Part shown: in pieces, positions 56,142 to 64,000 of the stretch
Numbering within the stretch: position 1 is the first letter of the stretch
Layout of the letters: each line of letters opens with the position of its first letter
Source of the DNA: Oxalobacteraceae bacterium
Lineage (GTDB): Bacteria; Pseudomonadota; Gammaproteobacteria; Burkholderiales; Burkholderiaceae_D
NCBI GenBank assembly: GCA_027490725.1
Contig: JAIXXN010000014.1
Location: forward strand, 1-64,000
DNA length: 64,000 nucleotides
Reading direction: 5' to 3'
The notes under the pieces: model-generated
Seen by the model: the letters and a program-made list of their open reading frames with translations, nothing else
Database searches by the model: none
What the model was told of the DNA's origin: nothing
Position numbers and translations under genes: made by a program

Positions 56142-58013
56142 TTATTTAAGTGAGACTACCTGATCCGCATCGCTGGTCGGCGAAGCGTCATTTTCTTCGG
56201 ACGAGGCCTGCTGGCGCTGCCACATCTGCGCATACAGACCATCGGCAGCCAGCAGGCTCTGATGCGTGCCACGCTCGACAATCCGGCCATGATCGAGCAC
56301 CAGAATCTGCTGCGCATCGGCCACGGTGGACAAGCGGTGTGCAATCACCATGGTGGTGCGGTTGCGCGCAATCTCTTTCAGCTGCTGCTGGATTTCCTGC
56401 TCGGCCTTGGAGTCGAGCGCCGAGGTGGCTTCATCGAAAATCAGAATAGCAGGATTCTTCAGCAGGGTGCGAGCAATCGCCACGCGCTGCTTCTCGCCAC
56501 CCGACAGTTTCAGACCGCGCTCACCGACCATGGTGGCGTAGCCGTCCGGCAGACTGACCACAAAATCATGGATCGAAGCCGCACGCGCCGCCGCCACAAT
56601 CTGCTCGTGGGTGGCGCCGGGTTGGCCGTAAGCGATGTTGTATTCGATGGTATCGTTGAACAGCACCGTATCCTGCGGCACGATACCGATCGCGTGGCGT
56701 AACGAGTCCTGGGTAATCTGCCGCAGATCCTGCCCGTCGATCGTGATGCTGCCCGCATTCACTTCGTAGAAGCGGAACAGCAGTCGCGACAAGGTCGACT
56801 TGCCGGAGCCGCTGTGACCCACCACGGCGGTGGTGGTGCCGGCCGCGATGGTGAAATCGACGCCGAACAGAATCTGCCGGTTTGCTTCGTAGCTGAACGC
56901 GACCTGATTGAAGCGCAGCTCGGCACCAGTGGCCTGCAGGGGCAGCGCATCCTTAGCATCGGCCACTTCGCGATTCTGCTCGAGCAGCGCGAACAGCTTT
57001 TCCATATCGGCCAGACTCTGTTTGATTTCGCGGTAGATCACGCCAAGGAAATTCAGCGGGATATACAGCTGAATCATGAAGGCATTCACCAGCACCAGAT
57101 CACCGAGCGTCATTTTGCCGTCGATCACACCCTGCGTGGCACGCCACAGAATCAGCGTCACTGCCGTAGCGATAATCAGCGACTGGCCTGTATTCAGCAG
57201 CGACAGCGAAGTTTGCGACTTCACGGCCGCCGCTTCGTAACGCTGCAGGCCTTCGTCATAGCGGCGCGCTTCGTAGTCTTCGTTACCGAAGTACTTCACG
57301 GTTTCGTAATTGATCAGCGAATCAATGGCCTTGGTATTGGCCTTCGAATCCAGATCATTCATGGTGCGGCGGAAGTGGGTGCGCCAATCGGTAATAAAGA
57401 TGGTAAACGATATATACGTGACCAGCGCCACCACCGTAATCACCGTGAACCAGATGTCGTAATGGGTGACCAGATAGCCCAGCACCAGCGCGATCTCGAC
57501 CAGGGTTGGCAGAATGTTAAACAACGTGTAGGAAATTAGCGAACCCACGGCGCGCGTGCCACGCTCGATATCGCGCGTCATGCCGCCGGTCTGGCGGTTC
57601 AGGTGGAAGCGCAGCGACAGCGCATGCAGATGGCGGAATACGCGAATCGCGATGGTACGCACCGCGCGCTGCGTCACCCGCGCAAACAGGAACTCGCGCA
57701 GCTCGGTGAAGAAGGTCATCGACACACGCAGTACCCCATAGGCCACCAGCGCACCCAGTGGCAGCACCAGCATGGCCTGCGGGTGCGATGGCGTAACGCT
57801 GAGCTGGTCGATCAGGCTTTTCATCACCACCGGCACGCCGACATTGGCCAGCTTGGCACCAACCAGACAGGCCAGCGCCAGCAACACGCGCCATTTGTAC
57901 ACCCACAGATAGGGTAGCAGCGTGCGGATGGTAGCCATATCGCTACGGCTGCCTGCTGGCTGATTTGCCGTCTGGCTGGCGGGTGCTGGAGAGGAATTAG
58001 AATAGCGGCGCAT
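56142..58013 (-). CDS. Atm1/ABCB7-type ABC exporter (fused permease-ATPase)
   Basis: 623 residues: six membrane helices in the first 330 residues and a nucleotide-binding domain from about 350. The YETVKYFGNEDYEARRYDEGL segment is the hallmark of Atm1-type transporters, which in bacteria export glutathione-linked metals or sulfur species. GHSGSGKST, LSGGEKQRVA and ILIFDEATSALD are intact. The start at 58013 (MRRYSNSS) is preferred over an upstream frame extension that runs into the divergent gene. About 25 extra residues precede the first helix. Confidence 0.92.
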   Translation of the reverse strand: MRRYSNSSPAPASQTANQPAGSRSDMATIRTLLPYLWVYKWRVLLALACLVGAKLANVGVPVVMKSLIDQLSVTPSHPQAMLVLPLGALVAYGVLRVSMTFFTELREFLFARVTQRAVRTIAIRVFRHLHALSLRFHLNRQTGGMTRDIERGTRAVGSLISYTLFNILPTLVEIALVLGYLVTHYDIWFTVITVVALVTYISFTIFITDWRTHFRRTMNDLDSKANTKAIDSLINYETVKYFGNEDYEARRYDEGLQRYEAAAVKSQTSLSLLNTGQSLIIATAVTLILWRATQGVIDGKMTLGDLVLVNAFMIQLYIPLNFLGVIYREIKQSLADMEKLFALLEQNREVADAKDALPLQATGAELRFNQVAFSYEANRQILFGVDFTIAAGTTTAVVGHSGSGKSTLSRLLFRFYEVNAGSITIDGQDLRQITQDSLRHAIGIVPQDTVLFNDTIEYNIAYGQPGATHEQIVAAARAASIHDFVVSLPDGYATMVGERGLKLSGGEKQRVAIARTLLKNPAILIFDEATSALDSKAEQEIQQQLKEIARNRTTMVIAHRLSTVADAQQILVLDHGRIVERGTHQSLLAADGLYAQMWQRQQASSEENDASPTSDADQVVSLK

Positions 58014-58074
58014 GGCGAAGGTCGGCTTTTTATGGTTCAATCCCGTTAATTGTAGCCCTTCAAGAGAATTCACG

Positions 58075-58524
58075 ATGACCACCCCTGAAATTACCCCAAG
58101 CGCCGCCGTTCAAACCGTCAACCGTGGCCTGCCCGCCGGGAAGATGCCGGAACTGCGCATGATGCCGGCACCTTCCGACGCCAACGTGTATGGCGACGTG
58201 TTCGGCGGCTGGATCATGGCGCAGGTTGACATTGCCGGTTCGCTGCCCGCCACCCGCCGTGCCAACGGCCGCGTTGCCACCATCTCGGTGAACTCCTTCG
58301 TGTTCAAGAACCCCGTCTTCGTGGGCGACCTGCTGTCCTTCTACGCCGACATCGTGCGCGTCGGGAATACCTCGATCACTGTCAACGTCGAGGTATACGC
58401 CGAGCGCAACCGCCTGCAGGCCGACACTGTCAAAGTCACCGAAGCGACCCTGACTTACGTTGCTACCGACTCAGACCGCAAGCCGCGCAAAGTGCCGCCG
58501 ATCGAAACCCTGCTGCACGCCTGA
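58075..58524 (+). CDS. Hotdog-fold acyl-CoA thioesterase (YciA-like)
   Basis: 149 residues. NVYGDVFGGWIMAQVDIAG is the active-site helix with the catalytic Asp, and VNSFVFKNPVFVGDLLSFYADIVRVG follows the hotdog pattern. Expected to hydrolyse acyl-CoAs in the cytosol. The ATG at 58075 is chosen since in-frame residues upstream overlap the divergent Atm1 promoter. 61 bases separate the two start codons. Confidence 0.92.
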   Translation: MTTPEITPSAAVQTVNRGLPAGKMPELRMMPAPSDANVYGDVFGGWIMAQVDIAGSLPATRRANGRVATISVNSFVFKNPVFVGDLLSFYADIVRVGNTSITVNVEVYAERNRLQADTVKVTEATLTYVATDSDRKPRKVPPIETLLHA

Positions 58525-58579
58525 CAAGCGCAGCACTACCGGCTCTCATGCTAGGCCGAGAATGCCCCGAATTAGCCGC

Positions 58580-59218
58580 TCACTCAGATTTAGCTTTGGC
58601 ACATGCCAACATTGCGTCGCCAATTAAATTCTTCCCCTGACTGTTGAGCATCTGACCAGCGTTTTGTATGTCCCGGGCTTCTTTATTTTGGCTTAGCTTG
58701 GATTTTCCGACCCAGCGAGTGATGCTGATTTCAAGGCCAACGATTGCCTTGAGCATCGTGTCGATGAAGTCGCTAGAGCTATCCATCATTTTCCACGGTA
58801 TTGGCTGAGAAGCCTCATGGGTTCGAGTGAGTCTGGCAACCACACCTCGGACGAAGCGCTCATCATCCTTGACAACGATACGTCCATACGCATGGACGAC
58901 CCGGTAATTCCATGTCGGAACCTGTCGATGAGCTTCATGCTTAGACGGATACCAGTTGGGTGAGATATACGCGTCACCGGCTCGAAACACAACAAGTACC
59001 TCATCCCCGTTAGATAGCTCCCGCCATAGCGGGTTCGCCCTCGCGACATGGGCATTCAATACGCCCATTTTTCCTTGGGTTGGATCAAATTCGAAAGGGA
59101 GATGGTTAGCGTCGAGCCCACCTAAACCGTGAGTGACCAGCATGCCAAACGGGTTTTGCTTGATAAGGTCATGCAGAATTTCGGTATTAGACTCATCAAA
59201 ATGTGGTGGAACATACAT
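58580..59218 (-). CDS. PaiB-like FMN-binding protein
   Basis: 212 residues, split-barrel flavin-binding fold. MYVPPHFDESN at the start, PFGMLVTHGLGGLDANHLPFEFD, HVARANPLWREL and PNWYPSKHEAHRQVPTWNY are classical PaiB motifs. Family members have been called negative regulators of sporulation and protease genes, though flavin chemistry is equally plausible. The start at 59218 has TGGAG six bases upstream. Its base composition is visibly more AT-rich than neighbours, which suggests recent acquisition; it is the first gene of an accessory patch. Confidence 0.9.
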   Translation of the reverse strand: MYVPPHFDESNTEILHDLIKQNPFGMLVTHGLGGLDANHLPFEFDPTQGKMGVLNAHVARANPLWRELSNGDEVLVVFRAGDAYISPNWYPSKHEAHRQVPTWNYRVVHAYGRIVVKDDERFVRGVVARLTRTHEASQPIPWKMMDSSSDFIDTMLKAIVGLEISITRWVGKSKLSQNKEARDIQNAGQMLNSQGKNLIGDAMLACAKAKSE

Positions 59219-59325
59219 ATTTTTCTCCAGTAGGATGGGCTGTCTGGGGCCGCACTCTGCCAATGATAGCGACAAAACATAGCAAGTCATGCGTGGGCAA
59301 TGCCCGCCGATTGCCCACGCCCCTG

Positions 59326-59555
59326 TCAGAACATGCTATTGCGATTCTTGGCTCGTGATGGCAGCGCTTGCTCGACGTCCCAGTGCTCGACGATACGACC
59401 ATTTTCAATCCGGAAGATATCCATGACGGCACTGCCTCGATCGCGACCGTCGGCCGCGTTCTCCTTGCAATGGTTGTGCACAAGCACTAGCTCTTCTTCG
59501 GCAATCACACGCTTTATTTCGCAACGGAATGCAGTCTTCGTAAGGGAGAGGGACT
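59326..59555 (-). pseudogene. Truncated SnoaL/NTF2-like protein fragment
   Basis: The readable frame carries KTAFRCEIKRVIAEEELVLV, then HNHCKENAADGRDRGS and DIFRIENGRIVEHWDVEQALP, which is the C-terminal half of the SnoaL-like (nuclear transport factor 2 fold) family. A TAG stop at 59556-59554 closes the frame upstream, only a GTG at 59508 could start it, and the N-terminal half of the roughly 130-residue domain is absent. It is best read as the remains of a gene. The next gene upstream ends at 59571, so a deletion between the two is likely. Confidence 0.7.
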
Positions 59556-59570
59556 AGCCCATCTGGCTTA

Positions 59571-60092
59571 TCACCAGTTGCTGGCAGAATCGATCAAGTT
59601 AACACGCGTCGATAATGCATGCAGGGCGATGGCATGTAGCATCTCGCTCACTGTGGTGCACGCATCGGTAAGTACCGTCACTCGCTCGTAAGCGTCAGCT
59701 TGCCGAGACAGCGCGGTGTGGGTGACACAGTTCTGCGTCATCATGCCGCACAGTACCAGTTCGGTAGCCCCAAGCGCCTGCAGTGTCGAGTGCAGATTGG
59801 TGCGTTCGAAACTGTCGGCGAAATGCTTGACCACCACGTGTGCATCCGGCGCGGCCGCCAAGATGCGTGGATGGATCTTCACGCCTTCGGTGTCGACGTT
59901 GAAGAAAGGAGCAATGCCCTGCTTAGCATCGGCCACGTGCTGTACATGGATCACCGGCAAACCTCTTGCTTGCGCATAGCGGATCGCCCGTTCAATAGCC
60001 TCCATAGTGGCCTCGGTATTGGACAGCGCGAAGGCACCGCCCGGAAAGTAGTCATTCTGCAGATCGATCAGTAACAAGGCCGGTTTGGACAT
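59571..60092 (-). CDS. Isochorismatase-like cysteine hydrolase
   Basis: 173 residues with the complete catalytic triad: D10 in LLLIDLQNDYFPGG, K89 in VVVKHFADSF and nucleophile C122 in GMMTQNCVTHTA, with the usual cis-peptide segment ahead of the Cys. Family members hydrolyse amides such as nicotinamide or cleave isochorismate; the substrate is not evident. Divergent from a GlxA-type regulator 123 bases away, which is the likely controller. Confidence 0.9.
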   Translation of the reverse strand: MSKPALLLIDLQNDYFPGGAFALSNTEATMEAIERAIRYAQARGLPVIHVQHVADAKQGIAPFFNVDTEGVKIHPRILAAAPDAHVVVKHFADSFERTNLHSTLQALGATELVLCGMMTQNCVTHTALSRQADAYERVTVLTDACTTVSEMLHAIALHALSTRVNLIDSASNW

Positions 60093-60215
60093 TGGAGTTT
60101 TCCTGAGTAATGTTCGAGGTATTCAGTTTGGCTAAAAACGGAATAATCGGCCATAGACCCGATAGCCAAACATCGGTAAAATCAGGCCAACTTGTTTTTT
60201 GTTCCAGCCCGATCG

Positions 60216-61196
60216 ATGCCTTTGAAATCAGCACCCGCAGGGCAACATCTGCGCCGCCGCGTTGCGGTGGTGGTGTACGCTGGTATCAGCCCCTTTCACC
60301 TGTCGGTGCCTTGCGTGGTGTTCGGCGAGGGCTTGCAACCAGACAACCCTTTTAAACTCGTGGTGTGTAGCATTGATCCGGCCCCGGTGCGAACGAGCGC
60401 AGGTTTTTCCTTGACTGCCCTGCCTTCGCTGCGCGCCCTGCACAAGGCGGACGTGGTCATCGTGCCGAGTTGGCGCAATGTCGACGAACGGCCACCGGAA
60501 GCACTATTGCGCGCCCTGCGCGCCGCGCATGCACGCGGTGCCATGATCGTCGGGCTTTGCCTAGGTAGTCACGTGCTAGCCGAGGCTGGCCTGTTGGCCG
60601 GCGGCAGGGCCACCACCCATTGGGAATACGCTCCCTTGTTTGCCCAACGTTTTGCGGACGTCAGTGTCGAAGCGGACGTCCTTTACGTACAGGAAGGACG
60701 CATATTGACCTCGGCAGGCACCGCTGCCGGGCTGGATGCATGCCTGCACCTGGTGCGACAGCAATTGGGGAGCGAGCGCGCCAATCAGTTGGCGCGGCGG
60801 CTCGTGATCCCTCCGCACCGGGAGGGGGGGCAGGCCCAGTATATTCAGCAGCCATTGCCAAAAGCCCGCAGCGGCACTCGAGTGGGAAGACTCATGGACG
60901 AGGTAGGTGCGCAGCTTCATGAACCGCACAGCCTGGATTCCTTGGCAGAGAAGGCCGGCCTCAGCCGGCGAACCCTCACACGACAATTCAAGGCCTTAAC
61001 CGGCACAACCGTGCAGGTCTGGTTGCTGGCAGAGCGCGTCAAACTTGCGCAGCGTTTACTTGAGTGCGGAGCCCTGAGTATCGAGCGCGTGGCCGAGCAG
61101 ACTGGTTTCGGCTCTACTGAGGCATTTCGCCTGCGGTTTCGCCAATCCGTTGGCGTGACGCCTAGTCAATGGCGAAAGACGTTCGCGGCAATCTGA
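60216..61196 (+). CDS. GlxA-like AraC family transcriptional regulator
   Basis: 326 residues: N-terminal DJ-1/PfpI-like domain (about 15-190) and C-terminal AraC helix-turn-helix (about 225-322, LAEKAGLSRRTLTRQFKALTG and GFGSTEAFRLRFRQSVGVTPSQW). The elbow Cys is kept here (GLCLGSHVLAEAGLL), unlike in the ArgR-like protein at 36098-37042. The ATG at 60216 is chosen over a TTG at 60192. Divergent from the cysteine hydrolase gene and probably its regulator. Confidence 0.88.
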   Translation: MPLKSAPAGQHLRRRVAVVVYAGISPFHLSVPCVVFGEGLQPDNPFKLVVCSIDPAPVRTSAGFSLTALPSLRALHKADVVIVPSWRNVDERPPEALLRALRAAHARGAMIVGLCLGSHVLAEAGLLAGGRATTHWEYAPLFAQRFADVSVEADVLYVQEGRILTSAGTAAGLDACLHLVRQQLGSERANQLARRLVIPPHREGGQAQYIQQPLPKARSGTRVGRLMDEVGAQLHEPHSLDSLAEKAGLSRRTLTRQFKALTGTTVQVWLLAERVKLAQRLLECGALSIERVAEQTGFGSTEAFRLRFRQSVGVTPSQWRKTFAAI

Positions 61197-61231
61197 CGAT
61201 TATGATGATCACGGCTTTCCCCGACTTACCT

Positions 61232-61468
61232 TCACGTTGTGCCAATTGAAGTGCGCCGCCGGTTGCTGGCGCTAGCAACGGGCGCCAGTCTGCTCACTGG
61301 GGGCTTGGGGTTGTAAGCCCGCCTCGAGCAGCCCATGCGCCGTGCCCAGCGTGGGATGGCCGGCATCTGCTCGCCGGTGAGGCCGTCCGCATCGAGGATA
61401 ACGACTAGTGAATTGCCCTGCAACGGGACGCAAGAGAAGACATCGATTTGTTTGAACGGGCGGCGCAT
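61232..61468 (-). pseudogene. Scrambled PhzF-family gene remnant
   Basis: One frame begins RPFKQIDVFSCVPLQGNSLV and continues to DADGLTGEQM, the PhzF N-terminus. At about 61360 the similarity jumps to another frame, AGHPTLGTAHGLLEAG, which in PhzF lies some 40 residues further on. So an internal deletion has joined two parts out of frame, and the frame then stops after about ten more codons. The remaining two thirds of the roughly 280-residue protein is missing. This fills most of the 371-base gap between the GlxA-like regulator and fadD. Confidence 0.7.
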
Positions 61469-61567
61469 CCGGAGCGCGCAAAAAACAATCGCCTGACGAT
61501 GCAGGCGATAGTTGAGTGCTGGCCGCACAAGCGGAGCGGCGGCCTTTCGAGTAGCTGAGCGACTAAT

Positions 61568-63238
61568 TTAGGCAGCTGCCTTCTCGTCACGCAGCTGACG
61601 ACGCAGAATCTTGCCCACGTTAGTCTTCGGCAGTTCATCGCGGAACTCGATGTACTTAGGCTTTTTGTAAGCCGTCAGTTCATGCTTGCAGAAATCCAGC
61701 AACTGTTCGGACGTCAGGTTCGGATCTTTACGCACCACGAACAGCTTCACGGCTTCGCCCGAATGCTTGTCCGGTACGCCGATGCAGGCCACTTCCAGCA
61801 CGCCCGGATGGGATGCGATCACGCCTTCCACCTCGTTCGGATACACATTGAAGCCGGACACAATGATCATGTCTTTCTTGCGGTCGACGATGCGGGTAAA
61901 GCCCTGCTCGTTCATCACACCCACGTCGCCAGTCTTGAAGAAACCGTCTTCCGTCATCGACTTGGCGGTTTCATCAGCACGGTTCCAGTAACCAGCCATC
62001 ACCTGCGGGCCACGGATGGCGATCTCGCCTGCCTGACCCAGCGGCACTTCCTTGCCATCGTCGTCCAGAATGCGCAGATCGGTCGAAGGAATCGGCAAGC
62101 CGATGGTACCGGTAAATTCCTTGATATCGACGCGATTGACCGTCGCCACTGGCGACGTCTCGGACATACCGTAACCTTCGATGATCGCCTTGCCGGTCAG
62201 CTTCAACCAGCGATCGGCCACCGCCTGCTGCACGGCCATCCCGCCGCCATTGCAGACCGAGTAGGACGAGAAGTCCAGCTTGGCGAAATCAGCGTTATTC
62301 AGCAGCGCGTTGTACAGGGTATTCACGGCCGGGAACACCGCCACGCGATACTTGGCCAGTTCCTTGACGAAGCCGGGAATGTCACGCGGATTCGGAATCA
62401 GCAGATTCAGACCGCCCATGCGCATGCCCATGAAAGCACTGATGGTCAGCGAATAGATGTGATACAGCGGCAGTGCGCACACAAATACCAGTTGCTCGCT
62501 CTGCGGTTTGAACTGCAGCCATGCTTCGTTCTGCAGCACGTTAGCGATGATATTCCGGTGCAGCAGTACCGCACCTTTGGACACGCCGGTGGTACCGCCC
62601 GTGTATTGCAGGAAGGCGATGTCGTCATGGCCCTGTTTTACGGGCTGCAAAGTCAGGCGCGCACCTTCGGCCAGCACGCGCTTGAACGACACGGCCGTCG
62701 GCAGCGAATAGGCCGGTACCATCTTCTTCACCTTGCGCACCACCAGATTCACCAGCGCGCCTTTGAAGGTGCCCAGCAGATCGCCCATGGTGGCCACGAT
62801 CACATGCTTGACCTTGGTATGTGCCAGCACCTGCTCTACCGTGGTGGCAAAGTTTTCCAGCACGATGATGGCTTCCGAACCCGAGTCCACCAGCTGGTGC
62901 TGCAACTCGCGCGGGGTGTACAGCGGGTTGACGTTCACCACCGTATAACCGGCACGCAGAATGGCCGCCATCGCTACCGGATATTGCAGCACGTTCGGCA
63001 GCATGATCGCTACCCGTGCGCCCGGATGCAGACCTTTGCTCTGCAACCATGCGCCCATCTGCTGCGACAGTTTATCCAGCTCGCCATAGGTGAGGAACTT
63101 GTCCATGCACACATAGGCATTCGCGCCGGCGTACTTGCTGAACGACTCTTCCAGCAGGTGCGTCACCGAACGGTAATGGTGAACGTCGATCTCGGCAGGA
63201 ACGCCTTCCGGGTAGGATTTAAGCCAAATCTTTTCCAT
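61568..63238 (-). CDS. fadD: Long-chain fatty acid-CoA ligase
   Basis: Activates long-chain fatty acids to acyl-CoA for beta-oxidation; 556 residues. The P-loop is QYTGGTTGVSKG near residue 214, the A5 motif is YGMSETSP, the FadD signature region is DGFFKTGDVGVM with VDRKKDMIIVSGFNVYPNEVE, and the catalytic Lys lies in NVGKILRRQLR. It starts three bases after the end of the neighbouring paralogue, so the two are co-transcribed and probably translationally coupled. Confidence 0.95.
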   Translation of the reverse strand: MEKIWLKSYPEGVPAEIDVHHYRSVTHLLEESFSKYAGANAYVCMDKFLTYGELDKLSQQMGAWLQSKGLHPGARVAIMLPNVLQYPVAMAAILRAGYTVVNVNPLYTPRELQHQLVDSGSEAIIVLENFATTVEQVLAHTKVKHVIVATMGDLLGTFKGALVNLVVRKVKKMVPAYSLPTAVSFKRVLAEGARLTLQPVKQGHDDIAFLQYTGGTTGVSKGAVLLHRNIIANVLQNEAWLQFKPQSEQLVFVCALPLYHIYSLTISAFMGMRMGGLNLLIPNPRDIPGFVKELAKYRVAVFPAVNTLYNALLNNADFAKLDFSSYSVCNGGGMAVQQAVADRWLKLTGKAIIEGYGMSETSPVATVNRVDIKEFTGTIGLPIPSTDLRILDDDGKEVPLGQAGEIAIRGPQVMAGYWNRADETAKSMTEDGFFKTGDVGVMNEQGFTRIVDRKKDMIIVSGFNVYPNEVEGVIASHPGVLEVACIGVPDKHSGEAVKLFVVRKDPNLTSEQLLDFCKHELTAYKKPKYIEFRDELPKTNVGKILRRQLRDEKAAA

Positions 63239-63241
63239 ATG

Positions 63242-64000
63242 TTATGCAGCTTTCTGATTCTGGCCGGGTGGTTCATCACGCAGCACGCGCCGCAGGATTT
63301 TCCCGACATTGGTTTTGGGCAGCTCCTCGCGGAACTCGATATATTTTGGCTTTTTATAGCCGGTAAATTGTTCTTTGCAGTAGGCCATCAGCTCTTCGCG
63401 CGTCAGATTCGGATCGCGGCGCACCACGAACACTTTCACGGCTTCGCCAGAATGTTCGTCGGGCACGCCGATGCAGGCGCACTCGAGCACGCCGGGGTGG
63501 GCCGCAATCACGCCTTCCAGTTCGTTCGGATAGACGTTGAAGCCGGACACCAGAATCATGTCTTTCTTGCGATCGACGATGCGCACGAAACCATGTTCGT
63601 CCATCACCCCGACATCGCCCGATTTGAAGAAGCCGTCCGGCGTCATCACCTTGGCCGTTTCATCGGGGCGATTCCAGTAACCAGCCATGACCTGCGGGCC
63701 ACGGATCGCGATTTCGCCCGCCACGCCGAGCGCTACCGGATTACCGTCATCGTCGAGAATCGCAATATCGGTCGACGGTACGGGCAGACCGATGGTGCCA
63801 GTGAAGCTCTTGTTATCGGCACGGTTGCAGGTCGCCACCGGCGATGTTTCTGACAGACCGTAACCTTCGATAATCGACACGCCGGTCACTTTCAGCCACT
63901 TGTCATTGACCGCCTGCTGCACGGCCATGCCGCCACCGTTACAGATCTTCAGGCCGGAGAAGTCCAGCGAGCCGAAGGACGGGTGATTGACCAGCGCGTT
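63242..64000 (-). CDS. Second long-chain fatty acid-CoA ligase, 5' part beyond the window
   Basis: The frame is open to the window edge and starts outside it, so only the C-terminal 252 residues are seen. YGLSETSP, FFKSGDVGVMDE, VDRKKDMILVSGFNVYPNELE and NVGKILRRVLR align almost continuously with the adjacent FadD. The C-terminus differs (DEPPGQNQKAA). Tandem fadD pairs of this kind are known from Pseudomonas, where the two differ in chain-length preference. The apparent internal ATG at 63928 is not the real start. Confidence 0.93.
   Translation of the reverse strand, partial: NALVNHPSFGSLDFSGLKICNGGGMAVQQAVNDKWLKVTGVSIIEGYGLSETSPVATCNRADNKSFTGTIGLPVPSTDIAILDDDGNPVALGVAGEIAIRGPQVMAGYWNRPDETAKVMTPDGFFKSGDVGVMDEHGFVRIVDRKKDMILVSGFNVYPNELEGVIAAHPGVLECACIGVPDEHSGEAVKVFVVRRDPNLTREELMAYCKEQFTGYKKPKYIEFREELPKTNVGKILRRVLRDEPPGQNQKAA

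Noticed and set aside
61682..63853. A 723-codon plus-strand frame spanning both fadD genes
   Set aside because: It is antisense to two genes with clear catalytic motifs and has the low-complexity His/Gln/Arg composition of a shadow frame.

Overview
The window reads as chromosome of a high-GC betaproteobacterium, most likely Burkholderiales and possibly Oxalobacteraceae-like. The clues are the recG/queA-tgt-yajC-secD-secF block, a DUF3025 gene coupled to pyrC, a two-subunit arginine succinyltransferase (AruF/AruG type), a large NAD-dependent glutamate dehydrogenase, and tandem fadD genes. I saw no rRNA, tRNA, CRISPR array, insertion sequence or prophage. Genus assignment is inference only.

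Left part (1-12.2 kb): a secreted S46 dipeptidyl-peptidase, an NADPH-dependent FMN reductase, a one-TM protein that looks like a degenerate metallo-beta-lactamase fold, an M14 metallopeptidase, an FUSC-type inner-membrane protein, a DMT exporter and an APC amino-acid permease. Between them lie five very small or orphan genes (9129-9371, 9396-9491, 9722-10144, 10141-10323, 12051-12167) with good ribosome binding sites and, for the first two groups, intrinsic hairpins.

12.2-23.8 kb: a nine-gene same-strand array encoding a CoA ligase, a TonB-dependent receptor, an alpha/beta hydrolase, a MaoC hydratase and a complete LivJ-G-F-H-M type ABC importer. A LysR regulator lies divergently, and a perfect inverted repeat sits just before its start codon. 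Together these form a plausible outer-membrane-to-cytoplasm uptake and CoA-activation system for an unidentified carboxylic or ester substrate.

23.8-38.0 kb: the arginine succinyltransferase (AST/aru) pathway in transcription order astC-aruF-aruG-astD-astB-gdhB-astE, with NAD-glutamate dehydrogenase inside the operon. Upstream on the same strand are a GlxA/ArgR-type AraC regulator and a DMT transporter. A -10 box and one sequence matching the Pseudomonas ArgR half-site lie in front of astC. The whole route from arginine to 2-oxoglutarate is therefore encoded in one place.

38.0-58.5 kb: regulators (MarR, WYL), housekeeping genes (secF, secD, yajC, tgt, queA, recG, pyrC), transporters (MFS with a coupled 39-residue membrane peptide, an orphan polar amino-acid ABC ATPase divergent from a DAACS symporter, an Atm1-type ABC exporter), an M20 peptidase and a thioesterase. 

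58.6-61.5 kb: a small accessory patch with base composition unlike its surroundings at its start: PaiB-like flavoprotein, a SnoaL/NTF2 fragment, a cysteine hydrolase, a GlxA-type regulator and a scrambled PhzF remnant. The window closes with two adjacent, closely similar long-chain acyl-CoA ligases, the second cut by the window edge.
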